The notes below the pieces were generated by a model that was not told where the DNA came from, made no database searches, and saw nothing but the letters and a program-made list of their open reading frames with translations. The translations under genes were made by a program, and so were the position numbers. From Phoenix dactylifera (lineage: Eukaryota; Streptophyta; Magnoliopsida; Arecales; Arecaceae): DNA of 64,000 nucleotides. This document shows, piece after piece, positions 1 to 12,790 of this stretch. Position 1 is the stretch's first letter; each line of letters starts with the position of its first letter. The stretch covers positions 18,169,646 through 18,233,645 of the forward strand of contig NC_052399.1 in assembly GCF_009389715.1 (NCBI RefSeq). The letters are read 5' to 3'.

Positions 1-3000
1 TTCTTTACTTAAACCACGAACCAACAATCTATGCCATTTATTTTTTTTAGCTAGAGTTTTTCATCAAGCATACCAAGCTCGTTAAATAATTTCTTAGGAT
101 TGCAAATGTGTTGGGTTCGATGGAGGCATGATTGACCCTGATTCAATACGATTCCTTATTCATTTTTTGATGTTAAATCCAGACCTAATCCAATAGAAGA
201 TCAAGTCAGGTTGCATCGGGCCCACAGCTAAAATTTTTAGGCCTAACGGGTCATTCAAGTCAGGTTGGGTTGGGTTCATGTATGCTCCAATCCCAACCTG
301 AAAAATTCATATCCAAATTGGATCTAGGTTGGGTCCAAATCAAAAAAATAATCGGCCAACATTCAGCATGAATGATTTGGAGTGTTCCTTTGGAGTGCCT
401 GAAAGCCCCGCTTGATTCCGTGATAGCACACTGGCGAGCAATCAATTGAGCTGGAAGTAGATGAGGGAAAAGGATGGTTATGGTGATGAAATTAGAGTGG
501 GTGAGGAGGTAGCATAGGAGAAGTGGGAGAGGTGGAGGAGGTAGAGAAAAGAGGAGGAGAAGGGCGGCAAGAGGAAGGATGTGAGATACAAAGGGTGACG
601 AGGCGAGAGGTGGTGGGGAATGGGGAATGCGGAGGGTAGGACTTTTTTCAACTTCTCTAAACCTTGAATATATTGCTTATTTTCATTTTCATCCTTTAAA
701 GAATATGCATGGCCTTTCCGGCTTTGATCTTCCATTTTCTTTGCACTTCTGCATTGTTAGGAATGTCTAGTGGCACCACCATATCTACCCCATTAACAAT
801 TTCCAAAAAATTTGTCCATTCAAATAAGATTTAATATAAAACTTTCAGTAGATTTAATTAGCATCGTTCAATTTTTAAATTATAATGAGAAAGATGGTGG
901 TAGCATCAATCATAATATTTTGCAAAATTATAAAAAATAAAAATTCATATACTTGCATTAGCATATTGCAAATTACTAAAAAATCTTCAACCATGCCAAG
1001 CAACAAACACACGAACCACCAATCTCAAAATCTATAATTATGACAACAATGTAGAATGGCACACTGTTTAATGTAGATCAAACATGCTGGTTTAAGATCC
1101 AAAACAAGCACCAGTAAAATAAAGAATAAATAATAGAAGTGATGCAAGATGAAAGAAGTAGGAGGAGAGTGAAGAAGAAGCAAAAAAAGAGAAAAGAAAA
1201 GAGAGGAAGAAGAATAAGAAGGAGAGGCAACTCAATATTTTTAAATTTCAATGATACAGAACTTAGGTTCTCAATTACATATCAATGGATATTTATAGAC
1301 CCGACATCCTAATAAGAGTTTGTATAGAATTAAAATACCGAAGTCCTTATAAAATTCTAGTTCTAATAAAAATAGAAACCCAATAAAAATAAAATTCTCC
1401 AATTCCAATTTCTATATGCGCACCTAACAGTAGTGTGCCAAGATCTTTTATAGGATGGTTCTCCATCAAAAAGAAAAGAAATAATCTTAGACAAAAAATA
1501 TCTTTTTATTATAAAATATGAAGCAGAAAAATTCTCTCGAGTTGCCTCATGTCCCTTGTCCAAAAGGAAAAGAAAAGACAAAACCTAAACTATTTTATAA
1601 TTCTTATCTAACCCCACCCACTAACCTTTTCCTACGAAGATTTGAGTTTAGACCCGTTAAACCTAAGCTTCAACCCCAGCACAAAAAATAAAAAAAATAA
1701 TTCATTGGAGTTCGTGATAACTTCAACATGATATTACTAGAGGAATACCCAAACAGGCTCTAAGTCATTCTTTTTTCGGGACACTTTACTGCATCCATGA
1801 ACAAATTTTAAGAAACTTTTCCAGAAACCCAACATTATTTCTGGAACACTTATTTTACCATTAAGACATGAAATGGAGAATATAATTGCCGAAACAAGTT
1901 GAAGTCAAAATCATCATCATCATCTTACCTCCTGCTTCATCACAAATTTATTTGATATACTTCGAGAATGCCAAGGGACCTGAAGTCGAGAACATTTACA
2001 ACGGAGAGGGGCAAGTGGAGAGAGAGTGGTTGCCCATTTGCTGCATTCCCATAGGATTTTTCAAGCAAAGTTGAAAGCTCAACATCATGGTACAAAATTT
2101 AGGCTCTAAGAGTGACATTACATCCTAGAAACATAAAAGTTCACAAGCACTGAAGAACGAAGGAAATTCTTTGAAGACAGGAATAGGAAACATAGAAATC
2201 AACAAATGGCACTAAAGCGTGAGGCATATATGAGCTAAATCAATTATTGTTCAGCAAACATTCCATAAGCATGGTGGAGCTGATGGGATCTTGACCACTG
2301 AGTGGCTTCAGACATCCAAAGTTCATTCTACCTTTCAAGCAAATGGCATTACATTAATTAATGATGCGGGTATAATTTTCTCAGTGATCAACATAAGACA
2401 CTTTTTCTTGAAGCTGTGGCATTTGATTGTCTTTTACATCTTGTTGTGATCTTCATCCCCTGCTTCTGAAAATTCTTCCCCTCCTTAAGACAGCAGAACT
2501 AAACTTTTGCTTCTCGAAATTCTGCAGAAGTTTGGCTTATCCATTGGTTCCCTACGCTATACTGCCTATTCTGTCCTTGCTCTGGACTGGATGTGAAAAT
2601 ACATGTGATGTTACAGTATGCTTCTTTAAAATAAAAATAAATTAAGCAGGGTAGGTGACACTTTAGGATGTGAGAGAAACAAAGCAAGTAAGCAACAGCA
2701 TCTTACAAAGCGAGTGTGTTTGTCAGTTCAGATCACCAGAAAGAAAGGATGAAGGAAAAACCGGAAATCTAAGCAAGTGAAAATTTAAGAAACTCAAATA
2801 TTTTCACTGAGAAAAGATACAGAACATAAGAGAAAATCATATATTATGCAGTACAACCTTACGAGAAATATAGCATCAGAGGTCATTGTAACTAGTTGAT
2901 CTAAATGATAGGTTCCTCTTATTTTGGTTCATATGCACAATGATGCAGATCTGAGCTTTAACCAACACAAGCATACCCTGAGTCTTGTCCACTGCTTGCT

Positions 3001-6000
3001 TTATCTCCAATCTTCATGACATTAAAAAAAAAAAAAGTGACCGACAATATGAAATTATGAATCATAACCCTTACTTGGGCATAACAATATTCAAAGCCGC
3101 AAGGAAATTTTTTCACAAGGGTCTTGAAATACCTAAAGAAAAAAGTGAATGTGGAACTAGAGGGGACTTTATGGATCTTTGACATCTCAGAACTATGGGG
3201 GAAAAGGAAAAATAAATATTAAAAGTAGTTTCTTGTTAAGTGGTTTTGTACTTTCTAGTGTTTGATCTGAAATCACAACACGTGCTTCTTTCAATTTGAA
3301 CGAAGGACAAATGTTTCTCTAGATTTTGAGTCATTATATCCATTCATTGAATAAGTGATCACCAAACGGTTCTTACTCAGAGAACCTTTGAGTTTAGCTT
3401 GAGGCTTTGCTTGATTAAATCATTGTGGTTCTAGTATGAATCTGAGGTTTCAATTGATTCATAGGATCCCAACAAGGGAATTCCTATCAATAGCAGAATT
3501 ATTGTTATTTCCTATGGTTAGACCTAGTACAACACTTAGATTTGGAAAAGAAAAATAAATATGTCTTATTGAAAAGAAAGAGAGAGATCACACCATAATC
3601 CAGGAAGTTGCCTAAATGGGTCTGTAGGGTTAGATATGTAAACAGTTCATAGCAATCACAGATCAATCTGAGGAGGAGGAGAAGAAGAAAGGACATACCG
3701 AGATTAGATCTAAACTTTTTTCCTCATGACGTCATCTGTAGAATTCTCCTATTCTTTCCTTTACTGCTGCTGCTTTGTTTCACTCCAGCACAGAGATGTG
3801 CCAAAAAAAAAAAGCTTCTTCTCACATGGAGGTGGTGCTGAGAATCTTCAAAATTTTCCCCAAAAAGAGAAGAAATCAGCACCAAAGCAATGAAAGCATA
3901 CAACAAACACAGCACCTGACACAGAAAAAGGAGACTTGGAAACAAACCTTTCCTTGAGAACAGCTACTGGAGCCCTAGCTTCGTCTCCACATGGTGGACC
4001 ATGCTGCTAAGGAGAATATAATCAAAAAAGGAGAGATCAAAGGGAAAGCACAAGGTATCAAGGATTTGAGAGGGGTGTTTGGAGCAGGCTTCGGAGAGAA
4101 TCACGCCCTTAGGTTTGAGGAGCTTCAAATTTGAAAGGGTTAAGTTGCAAACTTGGCTACCATTTAGTAATGCCTATGTGATTTCTATTTTGTATTAGAC
4201 AAATGCAGAATCTCCAGAGCAAAAACAAATTAGACCCAATAATCTACACTGATTTTACTTAATCTGAACCTATACATGTATATCTTTTCTTATAATATCA
4301 GAATAAAGATAAAATACAGAATCCTGAAAAATCAAAATACCACTAGCATGATGAACAAGTCAAATGTGTAGAATCCTAAATATTCCATACAAGGTTATCA
4401 AGAGACGGCTAATAATCAGTTTCAGCAGAGCATATCCCTGAACTTTATAAGCAAACAAAAAGGAAAAAGAAAACTAAGAAATTATAGTGCAAGAAAAAAA
4501 ATAAACAAATTAGGATATACTCACAAAACAACAAGATTTCAAAAAAAATCAAAATCTCCTGATGTCAAAGAACCAAATAAACCAACCTATGGCACACCAA
4601 ATCCACAGTTCAAGATTAGCAGGTTAACGATCAAAATGAGAAAATAATTGTACAACATACAAGAGCTTATCTTGTTCCTTGTATTCCTTTAGGCAAGGTA
4701 CCAGCACCTTCTCTTATCACCTAAAATCAATGCCATGTAATCATCACCTCAATACAGAAAGCTAGTGATCTGAGTTCCTAAAAGGAAATGGAGAGCTCCT
4801 ATGTGAGAGATGGAGAGAGAAAAGAATACTACGAGCTGGAGCTTTTAGCAGGATGGATAGGAGAAAAGAGAGAAATGTTATATTTGAAATCAGAAATAGG
4901 GAAGAGAAACCCAATTGGAGGTATTATAGAGGACTCCAGTATAGCAATAATGCAAATCATAGGGAAATGACTAGTCATTAGTATATCTTTTACTTCTAAT
5001 TTAGCCTTTTCTCATAGAGAAAAGTAAGGAAGTTCCCAGATACATTAAAGTTTCTTGTGAATATGGGAAAACTAAAGCACGTCAATTTTGTCCGAGTACA
5101 AAAGCAGGTAAATGTAGCTAAGAGTACAAATGTCTTAGAAACAGAAAGTAGAACCAGAGTCAGGGAAAACCAGCTGCGGACAAGAAAGAAAAAGGTCAAA
5201 TTATTAAATAGGAGGAAAACAAAACAAAAAAATAACTCAAAAAGGACAAAACTAATAGAACAAACAAATCAAATAAAAAGAATTTCACAACATAGCTTCA
5301 CAGTGAAACTCAAAAGAATGAAATATACCACTATTAAGCTTGAATATAAATTGGAAAAATAGAGATGATTTGCAATTTCAATAAACAGAGAAAACAAATC
5401 TAGATAAAGTAAAAAAACAAAAAAAAGCTCAAATATAGCAAACAACATTTTTATGGGATTGAAAAGGCAAAATCTTTGGGAAATAAAATGATGCATTTGA
5501 CTAATGAAGATTTGTTAATTTAGCTACCCCAATTAATTATATAAAATGAAGCAAATATCAAAAAAACCAGTCAAGGAATCAAATAAATATATCAACTAAA
5601 GATATTGGTTAAAAAAAAGAGAGAAGAAGAACCTGAAACCAAGATCAAAGGAAAATAAATAAATATTCAAAAATGTAACTTGAGATCTCCAATAAGCAAA
5701 AGAAAAATCCAAAAGAAATATAGTGACAGCAACTTAAAAATATGAAAGGGGCCACCTTATAGGACTGAAGTAGCTGAACCATTTGGAAATAAAACTAATC
5801 AAAGAATAAAAATTTAGAAGTATAGTGAAAGAAACATAAAAACAGAACCACTTTATGAGGTTGAAGAAGCTTGATAATTATGAAATAAAATGTACACATT
5901 CATGTACACATTGTTTGCCAATTCAGCAAAACAAATTTATTAAAAAGCAGGGATCAAGACAAAAAAACATAAAAATCGATAACTTAAATATGGTAAAACT

Positions 6001-6937
6001 AACAAAAGAAAGAAATCTTCTATAAAACAACTAATAACCAAAAAGAGATATCAAGGCAAAAATATAAATCAAGAAAATATAGAACTTGAATACAAAAACA
6101 AGAAACCCAAAATAATTTGCCCTATTTAATAAATGAAAGAAAAATCCAGAAGAAGTATGAGGAAAAAAAGCTTAAAATAAGACATGGAATGAAGAAGCCA
6201 AATCATATTCTCACCTGAAAAGAATGATTTAGTAATTCAGCAAAATAAATTTCTCAGGAAGCAGGAATCAAGCAAAAAACATATTACACAGATAGGAGAA
6301 AGGTAAGCAGACATAAGAACCAACTCAAAAGCAGTCAGTAACGAATATCAAAAAAGTGAAAACAAGAATACACAAAGAAAAATTGAATATAAATAAAAAA
6401 TGTAATATGTAGATATAACTTGAAAAATTCAAGACAAAAAAACAAAATAACTATAAAATATATGATAACATTTTCAAATAAGGAAGGAACCACTTTATGA
6501 AAAATGAAGAAGCTGAAACATTCATAAATAAAACACGATAACTATAGATTATAATATCTAGATAGAACATGTTCTTAACATCTTCTATTTGCATCAAAAT
6601 TTACATGGATACAAAGATTTCATTTTAGAATTTAAATAATGACTAAATAGTGACACTTTCAAAGATTTCAACTAGAAGATAAGGAGGCTTCCTCTGGTCA
6701 CCTGTTCACCCAGCAAAGGCAAATTGTGAATTGTTTCAAATAGAAAACATTCAAATTATAGTTTTGTTCTATATGCAAAATAGGTGTCATACCACTTTCT
6801 CAAAATGATGACTTATATCTATTTCCATTCACACCTCTAAGGCTCTAACCATGGGAAAACATAGCAACTAGTCCAAAAACCTTCATATAAAGGAATAATG
6901 GAAAATAAATACCAAAAGAATCAAATAATCAGCTATA
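1..6937. other. AT-rich intergenic DNA, no gene recognised
   Basis: Only short unrelated open frames occur and none shows a recognisable domain or splice-consistent neighbours. Positions about 110-345 carry GGTTGGGTT/AACCCAACC-like motifs of the sort found in degenerate dispersed plant repeats. The stretch from about 4480 to 6640 is extremely A-rich on the plus strand. A CT-rich 5'UTR-like segment on the minus strand lies near 3960-4140, but no coding exon could be attached to it. Confidence 0.5.
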
Positions 6938-8390
6938 GGGTTTCGGGTTAGGGCTTAGGGTTTATGTTTTAGGATTTAGGGTTTTAGGGATTTAGGCTAT
7001 AAGGTTTAAGATTTAGGGTTTAGGAGTGTTTAGGGTTTAGTGCTTAGTGTTTAGGGTTTAAGATTTAGGATTTAGATTTTGGGGTTGGGGTTTGAGGTTT
7101 AGGGTTTGAGGTTTGGGGTTTCAGGGTTTAGGATTTTTGGGATTTGGGCTTGTGGTTTGGGGTTTGGGGGTTTGCGGTTTGGGGTTTTGGAATTTTGGGA
7201 TTTTGGGGTTTGGGGTTTGGGGTTTGGGATTTTGGGGTTTGGGGTTTGGGATTTGGGATTTTGGTGTTTGGGGTTTAGAGTTTAGAGTTTAGAGTTTAGT
7301 GTTTAGGGTTTAGAGTTTAGGAGGCTTTAGGGTTTATAATTTAGCCTTTAGGGTTTAGGGTTTAATGTTTGGGTTGGAGGATTTTAGTACCAAACATTGT
7401 AATTTGATATGAGACTTTTTTTCCCATGCCATATTACCCCCAACCAAACAGGCCCTTAGGGTTTAAAGTTTATGATTTAAGAGTGTTTAGGATTTAAGGT
7501 TTAGTAGGTTTTAGGGTTTAAGGTTTAGTATTTAGAGTTTAGGCTTTAGGGTTTAGGGTTTGGTGTTTGGGATTTTAGGATTTTGGGCTTTAGGGCTTAG
7601 GGTTTTGAGGTTTTGGATTAGGGGTTTGGGGTTTAGGATTTTGGGGTTTGGGATTTGGGATTTGTGGTTTGTGGTTTACGGTTTTGAGGTTTGGAGTTTT
7701 AGGGTTTTATAGTTTAGGGTTTAGGGTTGGGAATTTAAGGTTTGGAGGTTTTGGGTTTTGAGTGTGGACTTTATGGTTCAGGGTTTTAAGATTTTAGTGT
7801 TTAGGGTTTGGGGTTTGGGGCTTAGGGTTTATAGTTTAGGGTTTAGGGTTTGACAGAGCTTATAGTTTAGTGTTTAGGGTTTAGGAAGGTTTAGGGCTTA
7901 GGATTTGGGGTTTAGGGTTTAGGGTTTAGGGTTTTGGGGTTTGGGGTTTAGGGTTTAGGCTTAGAGAGTTGAGGGTTCAGTATTTAGGGTTTAGTGTTAG
8001 GAGGGTTTGGGGCATATTGTTTAGGGTTTAGGGCTTAAGAAGGTGGAGGATTTAGGATTTAGTATTTAGGGGTTTAGGGTTTAGGAGGGTTGAGAGTTTA
8101 GGGTTTAGGGTTTAGGGTTTAGAGTTTGAATGGTTTAGGGTTTAGGGTTTTAAGGGTTTAGGGTTAGGGTTTAGGAGGGTTTGAGGTTTAGTGTTTAGGG
8201 TTTAGGATTTATGAGGCCTTGGGGTTTAGGTTTTACTGTTTAGGGTTTAAGGTTTAGAGTTTAGGGTTTTAAGAATTTAGAGTTTCAAAGTTTAGTTTAG
8301 TATTCAGGGTTAGGATTTGGGGTTTAGGATTTAGGTTTTAAGATTTTAGGATTTAGGGTTAGGGTTTAGGGATTAGGGTTTAGTAAATAG
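6938..8390 (+). repeat. Interstitial telomeric repeat block (degenerate TTTAGGG)
   Basis: About 1.45 kb is built almost entirely from the plant telomere heptamer TTTAGGG and variants (TTTGGGG, TTTAGTG, GTTTAGAG). The heptamer runs in the same orientation throughout. A subregion at about 7080-7265 is dominated by the TTTGGGG variant. Non-telomeric DNA lies on both sides, so this is internal and not a chromosome end. A roughly 80-bp non-telomeric piece interrupts it at about 7375-7454. Confidence 0.9.
7375..7454. mobile_element. Possible MITE fragment inside the telomeric block
   Basis: This short non-telomeric insert ends in CCAACCAAACAGGCCC. Its complement, GGGCCTGTTTGGTTGG, resembles the terminal sequence of several grass-type MITEs. 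The left end (ACCAAACATTG) is only weakly complementary, and no target duplication was resolved. It is therefore a fragment or a chance resemblance. Confidence 0.35.
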
Positions 8391-8400
8391 GGGTATAGGA

Positions 8401-9572
8401 GGCCATCTTTTTTTTGTTCTGGTATATCCTTTATCTTCTTTTTTATCTCCTTCTTGGTTGATATGAGGCAGCTACGGCCTTTTCCAGATTAAACCCTAAA
8501 CAATCATTATATTTTTTTTTTCTATCTTTCTTTTCATATGTATCTATTTTCTTTTCTTTTTCTTAGACCCGAGACATCTGCGATCGGTTCCACATCTAGC
8601 CCTAGAAAAACAATCACCCACCGCCTTTCTTTCCTTCTTGAATTGATCCAAGATTATTGTGAACTGCTTCAGATCGACCCCTGGAAACCACACTTTGAGA
8701 AGGGCGTCAGTTTCTTGGTTCACCAAATGCTTGCCTCTCTCATTCTTCTTCAATGAAAAAAGCCTTTTACTTTTAGATTTCTTAAAACTGACGCCCTTCA
8801 GTTACCATTAGTCCATAGTATGTATACCATTCAGTTATAGCTCAACAGTTTTTGTTCTTTACCTGGACAAATGACAGAGTTTACCCCAATCAAGAACAAG
8901 AATAAAAGTTTCTTGGTGAATCATAGTGGACAAAGCATGAACAGGAGACCCATTAATCAACAATGCTTTTACTTGACTAAATATCTCTACATGAATATCT
9001 TGTCTACAATATCAGAATGAAGATAACGGTATAAATCTGAAAAAAGTCAACTACAGGTAGAAAATTGAAGATTTCAAATCTGTAAGGTCTTAAATCTTCC
9101 ACTGAACGATATCAAAATGCACAAGTGAGGTAATCCCATAATTTGTAGCCATAATTATCTTCCAAAAGCCAAAATAATTTCAAGAAATCTAAAAATAAAA
9201 GGCTTTATCCATTGAAGAAGAATGAGAGAGGCAAGCATTCCGTGAACCAGGAAACTGACGCCATTCTCAAAGTGTGGTTTCCAGGGGTCGATCTGAAACA
9301 GTACAAAATAATCTTGGATCAATTCAAGAAGGAAAAGAAAGGTGGTGGGTGATTGGTTTTCTAGGGCTAGATATGGAACCGATCATGGATGTCTCGGGTC
9401 TAAGAAAAAGAAAAGAAAATAGATACATATCAAAAGAAAGATAGAAAAAAACATATAATGATCGTTTAGGGTTTTATCTGTAAAAGGCCGTAGCTGCCTC
9501 AGATCAACCAAGAAGAAGAAGGAGATAAAAAGGAAGATAGAGAGGATATACCAGAACAAAAAAAAGACGGCC
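8401..9572. repeat. Long inverted repeat: two ~390-bp arms, ~390-bp loop
   Basis: The left arm (8401-8787) matches the reverse complement of the right arm (about 9178-9572) almost throughout. Shared landmarks include GGCCRTCTTTTTT at the outer edges, CTTAGACCCGAGACATC in the middle, GATCGACCCCTGGAAACC, and CATTCTTCTTCAATG near the inner edges. Roughly nine bases in ten agree, with small indels. The right arm continues into a promoter-like region on the minus strand, so it is probably the original copy and the left arm its inverted duplicate. A transcript crossing both arms would fold into a long hairpin. The short frames in the arms show no known domain. Confidence 0.85.
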
Positions 9573-9944
9573 AAGAAATCGTCTGATCTAGCCAAGAAAC
9601 ACAACAAATTGGTCTCATTGCTTGCAAGAGAAGACATCAAGAAGGAGGCGCTTAGGATCAAACCTTTTCTTGAATCGTTTCCTAGCAGCTCCTTTACCCG
9701 ATCAATCGTTGGATCTTGCCTAGAAACGCGAGGAATTAGAATCATAGCTTAAGGCAAAGAATCGAGAAGAGATGGGTTGGGATCAAACCCTCTCTTGGGG
9801 GATGACCAACGAAGCTATCAGAACCCTAGGCCGCCCTCGATCTGGAGGGGGGAGCGAAGAGGAGGCGGAAAGGAGGGAAAAGGGAAGAGCAGGCTTCGGA
9901 GCGGAGGGAATTCAAAAGCGGAAGGTGCAACCAACGCCGGGATG

Positions 9945-9960
9945 GGTGTATTTATAAGCG
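9945..9960 (-). promoter_or_regulatory. Candidate minus-strand promoter (TATA box)
   Basis: Read on the minus strand, this is CTTATAAATACACCC, a strong plant TATA box. It is followed by a CT-rich leader-like stretch (about 9780-9915) with CCTAGGGTTC, a motif frequent at plant 5' UTRs. Transcription would run into the inverted repeat at 8401-9572. A minus-strand frame at 9383-9745 of 120 codons starts near the expected position but matches nothing I know. The downstream gene, if any, is unidentified. Confidence 0.5.
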
Positions 9961-9972
9961 CGGGTTAAGACG

Positions 9973-11235
9973 GTGCAGGCAAAGGGGAAGGGAAAAAATA
10001 TTTGAAGTCGGTATACTGTCTGCCGAATTAGTTTTAGATGTTTTGCTTACTTTACAGTCCTAGATTATCTAATTAATAATTACTTTACGAGCCTGAACAA
10101 AAGACTTGGTAAAAACTTTCAATTTGAAACATAACTATGTTGCTGTAAAAATTATTTATTGATCCCTGTTTCAAGCTTAAACTGCTTGCAAGATCTTAAA
10201 ATATATGTCCCATAAAATGCTATGGTGGAACTATTCTCAAGTCTCTCATTGAACAATAACTTACTTATAAGTCCAAATGACAGGCTTCAGATGAAGTCTG
10301 TGCCTTCACTCCAGATGGATATCCATTGAGAGAAAATTGAAAATTAAGTCCCTGATTAAATTGCAACTTACTTGCAGGTTCACCCATCTTTCAAATTCAT
10401 TTTATACAGAAATAAGATAACATTAAATTTTTAATAGGCTCCTAATTGTATGTTAAGTTACTTGTTCCTGATTTATAAGCTTCACATAAAGGTTTTCCCG
10501 ACTTCTACTAGAAAATAATATACATGCAAATGCACGTATAGAACGGAAAAGATACCTAAATATAATTTGAAACTTGATCAAGTATGAGAAAGGCCGAGGA
10601 TGAAGAGTGAGTGAAAAGAGGAAAAGAGAAAGCATTGGCTTAACCAAACTTCTTTATTTTACCCTTGAAACTAAAGCCTAAGAAGCGATAAAAATGATCA
10701 AAAAAGAACTATTTTACATTCATTTTTCTTTTTTTTATTTTTGAAAAAATATTCAAGTTACCATTAACTCAGCAAACAATGCCCATTTCTGCAGTTATTT
10801 GACCTTGTTGTCCTCACAATTGAGCAAACAATTTGATAACAAAATTTACCTTTTTTTTGTTTGCCTAGTCTCTGACTTGGTCACAAGATACTCAATCAAG
10901 GAGGTGGGAATCCTGGGCACCTCACTGTGCGTGTCCAATACTGTTTTCTAAATGCACAGGTATGCGTTTTTTGCTTCATTGATGCATCACCTATGCTTGC
11001 ATAAGAGGTATTTGGAATTTGACATGGATCATGAGAGCCCTGGTAACCTAAGTAATGCTTGGACAACTTATAGAAGAGCTTAGAGCTCTCCATGTTTGCT
11101 GCCTGCTTTTCTTTTTCTTTTTTTTTTTTTTTTGCATATTCGCTCTGCAACCACTACCTCTCTTCAAAGTACAGCGAAAGAATCTGTTTTTCTTCTTCTT
11201 CTTCTTTTTGAGTGTGAGGAGGCATGTGAGTCTAA
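9973..11235. other. Intergenic, no gene seen
   Basis: AT-rich DNA with poly-T tracts near 10727-10740, 10850-10858 and 11117-11134. No coding signal was recognised. Confidence 0.5.
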
Positions 11236-11240
11236 CATAG

Positions 11241-11377
11241 TGTAACAACGCAGGACCTCACCCAAAATGGCTAGCCGGAAGGTATTATTTGGGTTTCTTG
11301 ATCCTGCATAAGTACTTAAAATCTACCCAGCGAATAACCGATGTGGGACTAAACATACGCCCGCACGGGTCCTCACA
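11241..11377 (-). repeat. TRIM 3' LTR
   Basis: 137-bp terminal repeat, 3' in the element's own orientation. It has the TG...CA end structure on the minus strand and pairs with 11543-11678. Confidence 0.88.
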
Positions 11378-11542
11378 TACTCTCCTTGTTCAAGCCCTGA
11401 CATCCTCGTCAGGCTAAGAATTTAAATCTATTCAAATCTAATTACAAACACCACGATTGGCCCGTGGTCAGCCTCAATGGATCCATGCTGCAGTGTCTCC
11501 TAGTCCACATAGGTTATGGGCCAGGTCCGCTCTGATACTATT

Positions 11543-11678
11543 TGTAACAACCGAGGACCTCACCCAAAATGGCTAGCTGGAAGGTATTTTTGAGTTCCTT
11601 GATCCTGTATAAGTACCCAAGATCTATCCAGCGAATAACCGATGTGGGACTAAACACACGCCCGCACGGATCCTCACA
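11543..11678 (-). repeat. TRIM 5' LTR
   Basis: 136-bp terminal repeat, 5' in the element's orientation. On the minus strand its end TTACA is followed by AAA and the tRNA-Met-type primer-binding site (11529-11540). Confidence 0.88.
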
Positions 11679-12790
11679 CATAGCAAAAGTCTCTCCCTAT
11701 GTTGAGTGGGCTCAGGTTTAAAGATACAGTAGAATGACTATGAAGCTATCAGTTAAAACCAACCGTCACAACTATTTCTGAACTGAAACTTATCAGCGAC
11801 CAAATGTTTGAACTGCCCGTCCGGCCGTTCGAACAAAAAGCCAGATTCCAGATACCGTATTTAGTTCAACTGCCTCTCGTTTTGGATATGGTAACCTCCT
11901 TTTCATTTCAGAAATGGCTGAATTAATTGCTGGAACAAAGGTCCTGTGAGATGATTGAAGTTGCCAGAAAATTGTAATTGGAAACCATTCTTTAGCACGA
12001 GCTAAATTGGAGGACTCTACAACCCTATTCACCCAACAGCCCTATTAATTGTTTTCAGAGCCTGTTGTTCTGATTTGTCCCCCCATGATAGTTGCTTGGC
12101 CTAGTAAAGAAGGGTGTCAATTGCATTTTGCTGCATCATTCTATTCAGATTCTTTTGCTTCTATAATATAACCTGTTATAAGATTAATTTAGCAGCAGGT
12201 GTGCTGCAAAGTTCAATGAGGATAAGGCCACCCTGGATTCGATGTTTGTCTGGCTATCCCTAATCTGGCTTCTCAGAAGAATCCTCGCCCTACTTGGTTA
12301 TAGAAATTTCAATTACTAGAATACATTTTGATCCTTTTAATAACCTAACCACCCAAGACAACGCAGCATGAAAGCATGACTGGCCAGATGGTCAGAGTTA
12401 GTGCAGTAACTTCATATGAATAAGTTCAGTAAAATCTTTTTACATTCATATTTTAGACTACATTTATTGCTTTACAAAGACAGGATATTAGTGCAATGCA
12501 ATGTACTAATGACTTGAAAGGTGACATCATTCACCTCTGGCCTTGAAGGTTTAGAAAAACCTTTGGCTGTACGGCTGTACAGAAGCTGCTTTCAGAGTGC
12601 AAACCAAATCCTGATTTCAACTTGTCTTCTTTGCAATCCTTGTCTTAATGCCTCCTGCAGAAATTTAGGAAACATCGATGATGTTAAAAACTCGAGCAAT
12701 GAGATTGTGGGTTGAATTGTAGGTTTGAGGAGCAACATGTTAGCAGCATATGGAAGCATGAATACAGAAAGCAGCTTGATTGGACCATTA

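Larger units (their letters stand above)
11241..11678 (-). mobile_element. Intact TRIM retrotransposon (438 bp)
   Basis: Two near-identical direct repeats of about 137 bp (11241-11377 and 11543-11678) enclose a short non-coding centre. On the minus strand each LTR starts TGTGAGGA and ends TTGTTACA. The element is bounded by a perfect 5-bp duplication CATAG (11236-11240 and 11679-11683). Three bases inside the minus-strand 5' LTR lies TAGTATCAGAGC, one mismatch from the primer-binding site complementary to initiator tRNA-Met. A purine-rich AAGGAGAG lies just before the 3' LTR. It has no coding capacity, as expected for a terminal-repeat retrotransposon in miniature. Related sequence occurs at 15877-16148 and 27807-28148. 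Confidence 0.92.

Noticed and set aside
6938..8390. A true telomere or chromosome end
   Set aside because: Repeats are degenerate, contain an insert, and are followed by 55 kb of ordinary sequence containing genes.
9383..9745. 120-codon minus-strand frame downstream of the 9.95-kb TATA box
   Set aside because: The start is plausible, but half of it is low-complexity Phe/Leu from a T-rich arm of the inverted repeat; it is not reported as a gene.
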